This document shows positions 27,914-36,206 of a stretch of 64,000 nucleotides of DNA, piece after piece. A program made the translations under genes and the position numbers. The notes beneath the pieces are model-generated. The model was not told the DNA's origin, ran no database searches, and saw only the letters and a program-made list of their open reading frames with translations. Numbering within the stretch: position 1 is the first letter of the stretch; each line of letters starts with the position of its first letter. This DNA is from Bog-756 sp963734435 (GTDB lineage: Bacteria; Actinomycetota; Acidimicrobiia; Acidimicrobiales; RAAP-2), in assembly GCA_963734435.1 (NCBI GenBank), contig CAVTHA010000007.1:62001-126000 (forward strand), given 5' to 3'.

Positions 27914-28408
27914 ATGATGGGGTCAATGGCAACAAACGATCCCGGCACCTCGGAGTCGGGGAATACCGGTCCGCACGTCGATCCCTCGGACCAGGGTCGG
28001 CACCTGGACGAGATCGCTGAAGAAGAATGCTTCGACCTTCTTCGGAGTCAAGATCTGGGCCGGCTCGCTATCGTCCGCGACGGCCGGCCTGAGATCTTCC
28101 CCGTCAACTACGCCATCTCCGATCGCATCATCGCCATCAGGACACAGCCGGGCGTCAAGTTGACCTACGCCTCCCTCGCCCACGTGGCGTTCGAGGTTGA
28201 GGATATCAACCCCGATACTCGTGAAGGCTGGGTCGTCGAAGTGCGCGGATATGCCGAGGACATCACCGAAGCTGCCAATCCATGGGCCGAGAAGGCACGC
28301 AACTCCGTGGGCCGCCCCTGGGTTGTAGGACCCCACGATCACTACATCTCCATTACGCACGTACAGGTCTCAGGTCGGAGGCTCCGCCGCGCACCCACCG
28401 CTCCATAA
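27914..28408 (+). CDS. PNPOx-like flavin-binding split-barrel protein
   Basis: A 164-residue protein with the core EECFDLLRSQDLGRLAIVRDG, EIFPVNYAISDR and VAFEVEDINPDTREGWVVEVRG. This is the pattern of single-domain pyridoxamine 5'-phosphate oxidase-like proteins abundant in actinobacteria, which bind FMN or F420. The first 35 residues are a polar extension. Starts at 27914 and 27926 are both possible. Three related proteins occur later in the window (47574, 57379 and 62409). A GGGACCTCGGTCGCCC stretch upstream is not a good DosR-like box. Confidence 0.88.
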   Translation: MMGSMATNDPGTSESGNTGPHVDPSDQGRHLDEIAEEECFDLLRSQDLGRLAIVRDGRPEIFPVNYAISDRIIAIRTQPGVKLTYASLAHVAFEVEDINPDTREGWVVEVRGYAEDITEAANPWAEKARNSVGRPWVVGPHDHYISITHVQVSGRRLRRAPTAP

Positions 28409-28600
28409 TTCGTCGTCTACCGCGGGCGGGTTGCTGTCGGCGCCAGATAGTCCTCCAAAGGTGTCTCGGGAGCACTTGGCAGCCGACCGACCTCTTAACG
28501 GAGAAGTGGCACGAGGATGCCGGTGGCGCACCGGGAAGGTTGGACACCGAATAGAGGAGCCAGGATGGCTCTCATGACGGTGAACGACCGAGGGATCGAT

Positions 28601-28868
28601 TGACTTCCGGTCGAACAGTCGGTGGTCAGCCAACAAGAAGCTGAACGTGGTGTTCCGACTCCCGCGGGCCAAGATGCTGGAAGAGGTGAGCCGTGAGGTG
28701 GGGGTCAAGGCCCACCTCCTGGCCGCCTGGCGGGACGGGTTCTTGGACGCTGGCAAGGAAGGATTGAAGGGCAAGGGGACCACCACCGAGGACCGAAGGC
28801 TCCGGGACGGCGACCGGCGGGAAGGTGGGACAGTTGTCAGGGTATACCGGCGCTCGGTCGTCGCCTAA
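28601..28868 (+). mobile_element. Transposase OrfA fragment
   Basis: The frame reads KKLNVVFRLPRAKMLEEVSR then VKAHLLAAWRDGFLDAGKEG and EDRRLR, the helix-turn-helix N-terminal part of IS3-type OrfA transposases. The frame is disturbed near 28810 and no OrfB/DDE domain follows, so it is an inactive fragment. Confidence 0.65.
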
Positions 28869-29530
28869 TGAAGCTCACTCTCACCTCTGCGAAAGACCGC
28901 CCAGCTACCCCACATGGCGTCACTTTCGACCGCCGACCACGACGAGCGCTGATCTGCTTTCACGAGCGCGTCCCGTATGTCTAGGGTCCTCAGGAAGTAC
29001 GGAGCCCCCTGCCCTAGGGCGTTCGACCAGACCAATGTGCCGCTGCTGGCGAGGAGCCTCACGGTCTCGGCTACGAAGAGCGGACCGTCCCCGATGACGA
29101 TCACGTTGAACGCTCCGTCCGGGAACGGGAGGATGCTCGCATCGGCCTGGACCTGACATGCGTGACGCTGATGCGACATCATGCCGATCGAGAGATCCAG
29201 GCAGATAAGTTCGTCCCAGATCCCTTGGAGGTACGGGGTGAGCACGCCCGTTCCACTTCCAATCTCCAGGCAGCGTCCCTCGTGTGGGGGGTCACCTCGA
29301 TCCAGCGCGTCAATGAGAGGCGCCGGTCGATAGCCCCCTCGCTCGTTGACCCAGTCCGTGGACAGTGCGTCGAAGACTTCGGCGGTGAACTTGGCCAGTT
29401 CGGGTGTCCAGGTGGAGGGATCGCTGAGGATCTCTCCCATCAAACGCTGATTGTCAGGTGCCTCCGGCCGGACCGGCTTTCCCTCTGGCGCCTCGACCGA
29501 TCGCGGAAGCGTGACGATGTCACGGTCCAT
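28865..29530 (-). CDS. Class I SAM-dependent methyltransferase
   Basis: A 221-residue protein. CLEIGSGTGVLTPYLQGIW is AdoMet motif I, LICLDLSIGMM motif II, and ADASILPFPDGAFNVIVIGDGPLF motifs III/IV of Methyltransf_11-type enzymes. The ATG at 29530 is preferred over 29680 because the upstream 50 residues look non-coding. It lies 237 bp downstream of the CoA-disulfide reductase gene in the same direction. The substrate is unknown. Confidence 0.88.
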   Translation of the reverse strand: MDRDIVTLPRSVEAPEGKPVRPEAPDNQRLMGEILSDPSTWTPELAKFTAEVFDALSTDWVNERGGYRPAPLIDALDRGDPPHEGRCLEIGSGTGVLTPYLQGIWDELICLDLSIGMMSHQRHACQVQADASILPFPDGAFNVIVIGDGPLFVAETVRLLASSGTLVWSNALGQGAPYFLRTLDIRDALVKADQRSSWSAVESDAMWGSWAVFRRGESELH

Positions 29531-29767
29531 CACGCCCCAAGTATGAGGGACGAACCCCGGCCACGCCAAGGGGTGCCCCTGATCGCCGGAAGGGGCGGCT
29601 GTCAGCCTGCCTCCAGAAGCCTCAGTGGGGCCACCTGCCCCGACCGCGATATTGATCAGTAGCACATTGCGGAACTTCACATGTTCTTCCTTCCCGACCG
29701 AAGACCCTCGCCGTGAGCCTTCACGGATGCCAGGCTGGTCACGCTCCTCAGCCCAGCGAACCGACCA

Positions 29768-31435
29768 CTACAAAGCCTCCTTTACGAGGCGACATGGCTC
29801 TTGCGCTCGGGCCGCGTCCGCCGCAAGCCAGGTGCGATAACCGCCGTCGAGGTTGCGAGCCTCGACACCCAGTTCATGAAGGAGCGAGGTCGCTGTGTGC
29901 CCCCGTTGGCCAACTTCGCAGTAGACGACGAATGGGCCCGGAGTCCCATCAAGCTGCTGGCGAAGCTGGTCAAGCGGAAGGTTGAGAGAACCGGGAATGG
30001 CGCCACGAGCATGTTCTTCGTCGGTCCGAACGTCGACCAGAGTCCAGCCGGCCTGGACCAGTGCTGCGAGCTCGTCATATTCGACGACGTCGCACGCGCC
30101 GCTGCGAATGTTCCCGGTCATGTAGCCCAGCATGTTGACCGGATCCTTGGCGGACGAATAGGGCGGCGCATAGGCGAGCTCCAGGTCGGCCAGCTCATCA
30201 GCGGCTATTCCGCCGGTGATTGCGGTGGCGATCACGTCGATTCGCTTGTCGACGCCCTCCTTTCCGACCGCTTGCGCTCCGAAGATGATCCCATCATGGG
30301 GGTCGAACAAGAGCTTGAGAGCCATCGGTTGGGCGCCCGGGTAGTAAACCGCATGGCTCATGGGATGCGAATGGATGCTTTGGTACCGGCGTCCTGCGAC
30401 CAACAGCCGCTTCTCATTCCAACCCGTGGTGGCCGCGGCGAGATCGAACACCTTGACGATGGCGGTGCCAAGCGATGGAGCACCGGCGGTAGGCAGGCCA
30501 CAGATGTGGTCGGCGACACGTCGACCCTGGCGGTTGGCAACATTGGCCAACGCGATCAATGAGTGGCCACCCCCTACCCAGTCCTCCTTTTCGACGGCGT
30601 CGCCGACGGCATAAATGTCCGGGTCGCTGGTGCGATTGACTTCATCCACCGCGATCCCGCCATGGGTACCGATGGTGAGGCCGGCCATTTCTGCCAGGCG
30701 GACATCAGGTCGAATGCCGACAGAACCGACCACGAGCTCGCCGGGGAAGGCCCGACCATCGGTGAGGAGAATGCCGCTGCTGGTGACTTCGGAGACGGCG
30801 ACACCGGTCTCCACCACAATGCCATGAGCAGCCAGCTCGGCGGCCACCAGTATGGCGAGTTCGGGGTCGAGAGGGGTGAGGATCTGGTCGGCCGCCTCGA
30901 CGATGGTCACGGCAATCGACTGGCGGGCGAGATTCTCGGCCGTCTCCAGCCCGATGAACCCGCCGCCGATGACCACCGCCGTGGAAGGCCGAGCGATGAT
31001 GTCGGACATCAGTCGCTCGGCGTCTTCGATGGTCCGAAGAACGCGGACCCGATCGAAGCCGGGTATCCGTGGTCGAATCGGCAACGCTCCCGGGCTCAAC
31101 ACGAGCTTGTCATACCCGATCGACTCAGTTCGACCATCAACAGTCGAACGGGTCGTGACCTCATGGCGACCTGCACCGATGTCGATCACCTCGGTATCGA
31201 CCCTGACATCAAGCCTGAACCGATCGAAGAGTCGTTCGGGTGTCTGGAGCAGAAGATCACCCTCGTCCTCGATGACACCGCCCACGAAGTACGGGAGCCC
31301 ACAGTTGGCGTACGACACATGGCCTGATCGTTCGAGCACGGTGATGGTGGCCGCCTCATCCAGACGGCGGAGGCGAGTCGCCGTCGACATTCCTCCTGCC
31401 ACACCTCCGACGATGACGACGCGCAGCGGGGTCAT
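29768..31435 (-). CDS. CoA-disulfide reductase/NADH oxidase-type flavoprotein with C-terminal rhodanese
   Basis: A 555-residue fusion. Residues 1-450 form the CoADR/NOX-like pyridine-nucleotide disulfide oxidoreductase: FAD motif VVIVGGVAGGMSTATRLRR, the redox Cys in SYANCGLPYFVGG (about residue 43), the NAD motif VVIGGGFIGLETAENLA and FAD-binding DIYAVGDAVE. Residues about 460-550 form a rhodanese domain with active-site Cys in VVYCEVGQRG. Such fusions (CoADR-RHD) reduce CoA persulfides or polysulfide. The gene starts 10 bp after the cytochrome-b-associated gene, so it is the last gene of that operon. Confidence 0.93.
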   Translation of the reverse strand: MTPLRVVIVGGVAGGMSTATRLRRLDEAATITVLERSGHVSYANCGLPYFVGGVIEDEGDLLLQTPERLFDRFRLDVRVDTEVIDIGAGRHEVTTRSTVDGRTESIGYDKLVLSPGALPIRPRIPGFDRVRVLRTIEDAERLMSDIIARPSTAVVIGGGFIGLETAENLARQSIAVTIVEAADQILTPLDPELAILVAAELAAHGIVVETGVAVSEVTSSGILLTDGRAFPGELVVGSVGIRPDVRLAEMAGLTIGTHGGIAVDEVNRTSDPDIYAVGDAVEKEDWVGGGHSLIALANVANRQGRRVADHICGLPTAGAPSLGTAIVKVFDLAAATTGWNEKRLLVAGRRYQSIHSHPMSHAVYYPGAQPMALKLLFDPHDGIIFGAQAVGKEGVDKRIDVIATAITGGIAADELADLELAYAPPYSSAKDPVNMLGYMTGNIRSGACDVVEYDELAALVQAGWTLVDVRTDEEHARGAIPGSLNLPLDQLRQQLDGTPGPFVVYCEVGQRGHTATSLLHELGVEARNLDGGYRTWLAADAARAQEPCRLVKEAL

Positions 31436-31445
31436 CGGAGAAATC

Positions 31446-32498
31446 TCACGTCTGCGGAACAGGCGACGACGGCGGATCAGTTGTCGACCGCGCCATCCTG
31501 CCATCACCGGCGCCCTTTGCAATGTCCCGATAGTGCTGTCGCCAGATGAGGCGGTAGATCCGGCTCCAGCGAGGAATCGAGCGAAGGCCCGGGATGAACG
31601 GAACCAGGGCCAACACCACAGTGAGGACCATCATGATCGCCCAGACCTGAAGGTCGGCGTTCGACGATGTCTTCATCGGCGGCACCTGATACCACAACGT
31701 GTAGAGCCACAGCCAAGCCTGTCCCGGGTAGCTCCCCGTCTCGTTCATCATCCCCCACTGATCCCCCGAGAGGTGCTGGCCCTGGGCCAGACTGGCCAGG
31801 TAAGTGCCATCGGCGATGAACAGCAGCGGCTTGGTGTAGTCGGTGCCGTAGAACTGACGGGAGCTGAGCAATGCACCATCGAGCGCCCCACTGCGGGCCA
31901 TCGAGGTGAGGCCGCTGATCATCGGCCCGACCGGACCGTACGGGCCAGCCGGGACCTTGAGCGCACCTTGCCCGAAGGAGGCATTGGCCACGGCCTTCTC
32001 GTAGGCGGCCGTCCATTTTGCCTGCTGGTCGGGAGAAGCGGTGGTGTAGGTGGTGACTGCGGCCTCCAGTTGCGGCTGATCAGGCAGCGTCCTGAGAGGT
32101 GCAATGACGTAGTCGTTGGCGGTGTCGATGGGGTGGTGCACGCCCAACCACTGCTCAGGGGAGAACGGGCCGATCGACTGAGAGGCTCCGGCCGTGTTGT
32201 TGTACGGCGGGCCGTAGGTAGCGATGGGGCTGGTGCCGTCGAGCTCGGTGATGGCCGTTTGCGCAAAGTCGACCGGGTCGGAGGTCGACCACGACTTCAC
32301 GGTCACCGGCTTTTCGTCAGGAGAGGAGAAGATCACGGCCAGACCGACCACAAGCACCGACACCACCACCAAGGCGATGACGAACTCCTTCACCAGGTCG
32401 TAAGGAAGGTAGTTGCCGTGCCATTCCTCGACGTCGCGATCGGGGTTGAAGCGCCTCCGACGGCGCGGGGACGATGCTGTCCCAGCACCATCGGTCAT
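31446..32498 (-). CDS. Cytochrome b-associated membrane protein (subunit IV-like)
   Basis: A 350-residue protein. The N-terminus (EEWHGNYLPYDLVKEFVIAL) with a transmembrane helix recalls the start of the cytochrome b C-terminal half/subunit IV. A long extracytoplasmic domain (about residues 60-290) with many Trp/Tyr follows, and then a C-terminal helix (VWAIMMVLTVVLALVPFIPGL) and a basic tail. No CxxCH motif occurs, so it is not a c-type cytochrome. Its start overlaps the cytochrome b gene. The role is probably structural or quinol-site completion in the b-type complex. Confidence 0.8.
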   Translation of the reverse strand: MTDGAGTASSPRRRRRFNPDRDVEEWHGNYLPYDLVKEFVIALVVVSVLVVGLAVIFSSPDEKPVTVKSWSTSDPVDFAQTAITELDGTSPIATYGPPYNNTAGASQSIGPFSPEQWLGVHHPIDTANDYVIAPLRTLPDQPQLEAAVTTYTTASPDQQAKWTAAYEKAVANASFGQGALKVPAGPYGPVGPMISGLTSMARSGALDGALLSSRQFYGTDYTKPLLFIADGTYLASLAQGQHLSGDQWGMMNETGSYPGQAWLWLYTLWYQVPPMKTSSNADLQVWAIMMVLTVVLALVPFIPGLRSIPRWSRIYRLIWRQHYRDIAKGAGDGRMARSTTDPPSSPVPQT

Positions 32499-33220
32499 GA
32501 CCGCTCCTCAGCCGGGATCGACTCCGCGGTGTGGACCCCTTCGGTTTCGGCGGTCGGCCGGTCGGTTGGGGCGAAAGGGGGCACGACACCGCGCCGGCGC
32601 ACCAGCAGGACGTGCACACCGACGAGGAGCACGACGACAAGCGGCAGGAGCATGATGTGCCACATGAGCATCTGGCCGAAGTTGGTGACGTTGAAGATGG
32701 CGCCGGCCCCGGTGGCATTGATGCCGTCCTTTGCCTGGGTGCTGATCCACTGGGAGTCGAAGTTCTGCTGGGACAGGTAGCCGGTGAAGGCTGCCCCCAC
32801 TGAAACGATAAAGGAGATGACCCCGGTGACCCAGGTGGCGCGCCGCCTACCACGCCATGCGGCCATGAAGAACTTGCCCCACAGGTGGACAACCATGGCG
32901 AAGAAGAACACCTCGACACTCCACAAGTGCAGGGAGTTCACGAAAAGCCCGGCTGACGAGAGGTGCCACCAGGTCGGCCCGAAGATAGCTAGCACCATGC
33001 CGGTAATGATCACGACAGCCAGGGCGGCGATGGTCACGACTCCGAAAACGTAGATCCACGATGCCACATACGCGGGCTGGCGATCCGGCAGCAAGCGTTG
33101 AGGGGGAAGGGCTTCGACGGCAGCATGACGAAGCTTGGCAGTCCATTGGTCGGCGTCTTCGGGAAGGTCAGCTGCGACAGACTCGGGCGCCTCGGTGTCC
33201 GTAGGGGCTTCAATAGTCAT
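32495..33220 (-). CDS. Cytochrome b N-terminal domain protein (b6-like)
   Basis: A 241-residue protein with four main hydrophobic helices. Two His pairs fit bis-His heme ligation: HLWSVEVFFFAMVVH in helix 2 and WHIMLLPLVVVLLVGVH in helix 4, spaced 13-14 residues as in cytochrome b/b6. GWLITxR-like quinone residues and the PEWY motif lie outside this half. It overlaps both flanking genes by four bases (ATGA type), indicating one translationally coupled operon. A DosR-like box precedes the operon. Confidence 0.92.
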   Translation of the reverse strand: MTIEAPTDTEAPESVAADLPEDADQWTAKLRHAAVEALPPQRLLPDRQPAYVASWIYVFGVVTIAALAVVIITGMVLAIFGPTWWHLSSAGLFVNSLHLWSVEVFFFAMVVHLWGKFFMAAWRGRRRATWVTGVISFIVSVGAAFTGYLSQQNFDSQWISTQAKDGINATGAGAIFNVTNFGQMLMWHIMLLPLVVVLLVGVHVLLVRRRGVVPPFAPTDRPTAETEGVHTAESIPAEERS

Positions 33221-33408
33221 TGGTCACCCCCGCCGTGCCGCCGGAATGGGATGAGAATTGCCCCGACAAATACAATCACCATCAATCCGATGAGGACCAG
33301 GTTGGCGACAGATATCTGGATGAAACCCCAATGGACATACTTACCGGGACCGTTCAGATCGATCAGGCTCCCGAGCAGGCGTGTAATTGCAGCTCCAGGC
33401 ATGTGCAT
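33217..33408 (-). CDS. Small single-helix membrane subunit of the cytochrome b operon
   Basis: A 63-residue protein with an amphipathic N-terminus, a conserved-looking YVHWGFIQIS segment and one transmembrane helix (ANLVLIGLMVIVFVGAILIPF), then a short basic tail. Strong RBS GGGAGG lies 8 nt before the ATG. It is first in a four-gene operon and overlaps the cytochrome b start. It may be a small subunit like Pet/Qcr accessory peptides. A DosR-like box lies 50 bp upstream. Confidence 0.8.
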   Translation of the reverse strand: MHMPGAAITRLLGSLIDLNGPGKYVHWGFIQISVANLVLIGLMVIVFVGAILIPFRRHGGGDQ

Positions 33409-33458
33409 GGTTTTGACCTCCCACTTAGGAGACTAAGGATCAGTCGACTGCCCAACCA

Positions 33459-33472
33459 GGGCCATAGGTCCC
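33459..33472. promoter_or_regulatory. DosR-like box, cytochrome b operon
   Basis: GGGCCATAGGTCCC (reverse complement GGGACCTATGGCCC) is a near-perfect match to the window's DosR-like consensus, 50 bp upstream of the operon's first ATG at 33408. Confidence 0.7.
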
Positions 33473-33725
33473 ATGCCACAGGGCTGCTGGGCCTACTCTC
33501 AAGATCCATTTCCGAAGCGACCCCGCAGTTTGGCAACCCAGTAGGCGGAAGGCGAAAGTCACTTGGCCTTGGTTGCCGTTTCGGGTCGATCATTGAGGCC
33601 AGTCGCGAGCCCCAGGTCAGGGCCCGGTCAGTCTCGCCCGCCACCACGTGGCTCCTCTGAGTTGCGAAGAAGCTCTGTGGGTAGGTCACAATCAGACAAC
33701 CCGGAGCTGGTCAAACCAGACTTCC

Positions 33726-34265
33726 TTAGGTCGATACCCCGTGGGTCGCAGCACGACGAAGGATGCTAATGATTCTTTCGATGACGCCGTCGGAAGACAC
33801 CTCGCTCAAGTCCCAATGGGCGGTCGCCCTGCTCGAACCCTTTTTGTCCACCATGTCACCCTCCCAGACGTCGATCTGCCGGCTGGCTACATCGGCGTCC
33901 AGCTGCAGGAATGGGTTCAGGTCCTGACGGGGCGAGCCAGAGATCTCGCCTTCCAACGACATCCACATCACCACCCGCGGCTTGTGCAGGATATCCACCT
34001 CGTGTTGTTCGATGAAGCCGCCGCCCCCGTCTTCTCGAAGGCGTTCGATTGCCCTTTCCATCGCCGGCCGTATTACATCGCGTGTGATGTTTTCGAAGGC
34101 TCGTAGGAACTGCTTCCTCTCAACCTCAGCCTGGACTTCTCTTTCAGCAGCTTCGTGGCGCAGATGAGACCAATGATCAACAATTTCATCGATTTCAATC
34201 ACCGAGTCGCCGTTCTCGGTAGCTCCGGAGTCCTGCTCGATCGATACGGTCGGTTCCTCGTGCAC
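33726..34265 (-). CDS. Conserved hypothetical protein
   Basis: A 179-residue acidic, mostly helical protein. Residues about 25-85 (IDEIVDHWSHLRHEAAEREV then FLRAFENITRDVIRPAMERA) look like a coiled helical pair. The C-terminal half contains VVMWMSLEGEI and DVASRQIDVWEGDMV, suggesting a small beta-domain. No membrane helix or known catalytic motif is visible. It lies downstream of a possible DosR-like box (34653) in the same direction, with about 390 bp between. Confidence 0.7.
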   Translation of the reverse strand: MHEEPTVSIEQDSGATENGDSVIEIDEIVDHWSHLRHEAAEREVQAEVERKQFLRAFENITRDVIRPAMERAIERLREDGGGGFIEQHEVDILHKPRVVMWMSLEGEISGSPRQDLNPFLQLDADVASRQIDVWEGDMVDKKGSSRATAHWDLSEVSSDGVIERIISILRRAATHGVST

Positions 34266-35051
34266 TGGGACCTCGCCTACTGTGTTGAATTCGAAGCCTC
34301 ACCGCTGTGATCGACCCGATTGACCTTGCTGATGGAGCTAATGCGTTTCATGGCCGCGCGGTCGTCGTTATTGCGATCGCTTGATGTTGGGGGAGGCATC
34401 ACGTTGCGAGCAAGGAAGTGAATCAAGGCACTCATCCTTCGCTGGGAGCAATCAGGTGAGCTTTGCACGAACACTTGTGCTTCCGACGCGCCCAACCACC
34501 AACGGCGTCGAAGTGGTCGATAGCTCCGCAACCACCGATCCGGCGCAAAATAGCGACATACCGATGAGCATCATCGTCTTGGACGAGTTGTGATTGTGGC
34601 ATGGCTGAACTCCTTGTACTTCCAGTATCGACTCACAACCCACTCGCCAATAGAGGCGAAGGTCCTTTTGACTTGTCTCAGAGGACACCACCGTGATCAC
34701 GGACATTGGCCACGATCTCGCCCTGCTTTGGAATGACCCACCAGGTCTGACCTCGACCTACTTTGGACCATCGGTGCTATCGCCACCACTTTGGCTGCGT
34801 CAGCCTAGATCGACTCCCTAGACGCGGTGTCTGGTCTGCGTCCGTCAACGTGGGCTCCAACCCACTCCAACTGGCGTCACCGCCTAGGCACCCGAGAACT
34901 CGACCACATCGCCACACCCGCGTGGGCCTTCGGGTTCACCACTGACGACGCCATCTGGATTTGGGACGTTCGGCCCTACCTGGCCCGCAGGGAAAGCTGC
35001 ACGCTGAGGGGTGGACGAACGAAAACCTCAGCGATGCCCGGAGGATGCCCG
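34266..35051. other. Intergenic stretch with a DosR-like box and a possible short ORF
   Basis: About 790 bp. A 56-residue minus-strand ORF (34432-34602) has a good AAGGAG RBS 7 nt upstream and lies 50 bp below the DosR-like box, but its sequence is unrecognised and its codon use is atypical. The rest is unassigned leader of the GAPDH gene. Confidence 0.4.
34653..34666. promoter_or_regulatory. Possible DosR-like box
   Basis: GAGGCGAAGGTCCT matches the consensus at 11 of 14 positions. It sits 50 bp upstream of the short ORF 34432-34602 and about 390 bp from the hypothetical gene (34265) and from the GAPDH gene. Confidence 0.4.
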
Positions 35052-36065
35052 ATGACGGTACGACTGGCAATCAACGGCTTTGGACGGACGGGGCGCTCAT
35101 TTCTGCGTTCGGCGCTCGCCTCCTCTCATGAGTTCGACATCGTTGCGATCAACGACCTCGGTGCTCCCGAAGCGCTCGCTCGACTATTCGCCCGCGATTC
35201 CGTGCACGGGCGCTTTCCAGAGGCGGTGCGTGTTGACGGCGACGCCATGATCGTCGGTACCCGCCTGATCACCATCCTCGGCGAATCCGAGCCGAAGGCT
35301 CTCCCATGGAGCGAGCTTGGCGTTGACGTGGTCATCGAGTCGACCGGCAGGTACACCAGTCGCGAGAAGGCATCGGCTCACCTCGAGGCGGGAGCAACCC
35401 GTGTCGTGATCTCCGCTCCTTCGGGGAACGCGGATGCAACGTTGGTCGTCGGAGTGAACGAGGAGGAGTTCGATCCGGCGCACCACTTCATCATCTCAAA
35501 TGCGTCCTGCACCACGAATTGCCTTGCTGTCCTTGCGAAGGTGCTCGATGACGCATTCGGTATCGAGGATGGCTTCATGACGACTGTCCATGCCTATACG
35601 GGCGATCAGTCTCTGACCGACGGGCTCCACAGAGATCCCCGACGATCACGAGGTGCGGCCATCAACATCGTTCCCACAACGACCGGGGCGGCTCGGGCGA
35701 CCGGACTCGTGCTTCCTAGCGTGGCGGGAACGCTCGACGGTCTTGCGCTCAGAGTGCCGATACCTGATGCGTCAATCACCGACCTGGTCGCCAATATACG
35801 CGCCACGCCGAGCGTCACTGAGATCAAGGAGGCCTACCGTACGGCTGCCGAATCTGGACGCTTGGCCGGGTTGCTCGAGTACTCGGACGAGCCACTCGTT
35901 TCCTCGGATATCGTCGGGTCGCCGGCATCGTGCGTATTCGACTCGGGTCTCACCATGGCCCATGGCCACCTCGTCAAGGTTCTCGGTTGGTACGACAACG
36001 AAATGGGATATTCGAGTCGACTTGTCGACCTGGCGGCCATCGTCGGTGCTACCGCTCAGGGGTAG
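35052..36065 (+). CDS. gap: Type I glyceraldehyde-3-phosphate dehydrogenase
   Basis: A 337-residue enzyme. It has the N-terminal Rossmann motif INGFGRTGRSFLR, the acidic NAD-selective VAINDLG, the catalytic SNASCTTNCLA (Cys nucleophile), the catalytic His in TTVHAYTGDQ, and the C-terminal WYDNEMGYSSR. It oxidises glyceraldehyde 3-phosphate in glycolysis, which also receives the phosphoketolase product. It is solitary rather than in a gap-pgk-tpi operon, so may be a second, condition-specific copy. GGAGG lies 7 nt before the start. Confidence 0.96.
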   Translation: MTVRLAINGFGRTGRSFLRSALASSHEFDIVAINDLGAPEALARLFARDSVHGRFPEAVRVDGDAMIVGTRLITILGESEPKALPWSELGVDVVIESTGRYTSREKASAHLEAGATRVVISAPSGNADATLVVGVNEEEFDPAHHFIISNASCTTNCLAVLAKVLDDAFGIEDGFMTTVHAYTGDQSLTDGLHRDPRRSRGAAINIVPTTTGAARATGLVLPSVAGTLDGLALRVPIPDASITDLVANIRATPSVTEIKEAYRTAAESGRLAGLLEYSDEPLVSSDIVGSPASCVFDSGLTMAHGHLVKVLGWYDNEMGYSSRLVDLAAIVGATAQG

Positions 36066-36206
36066 CAGCGAATGCAACCCATTGGCACTCGCGGTCGACC
36101 GCCGATCGGGAACCGGTCTTCTCCCTTGGCCTCCTTGAGTGCTGCGCGCAGGTTGGGGACGCTATACGCGCCGGGCACCTCGGAATGTCCACTACGAGTA
36201 GGCCGA

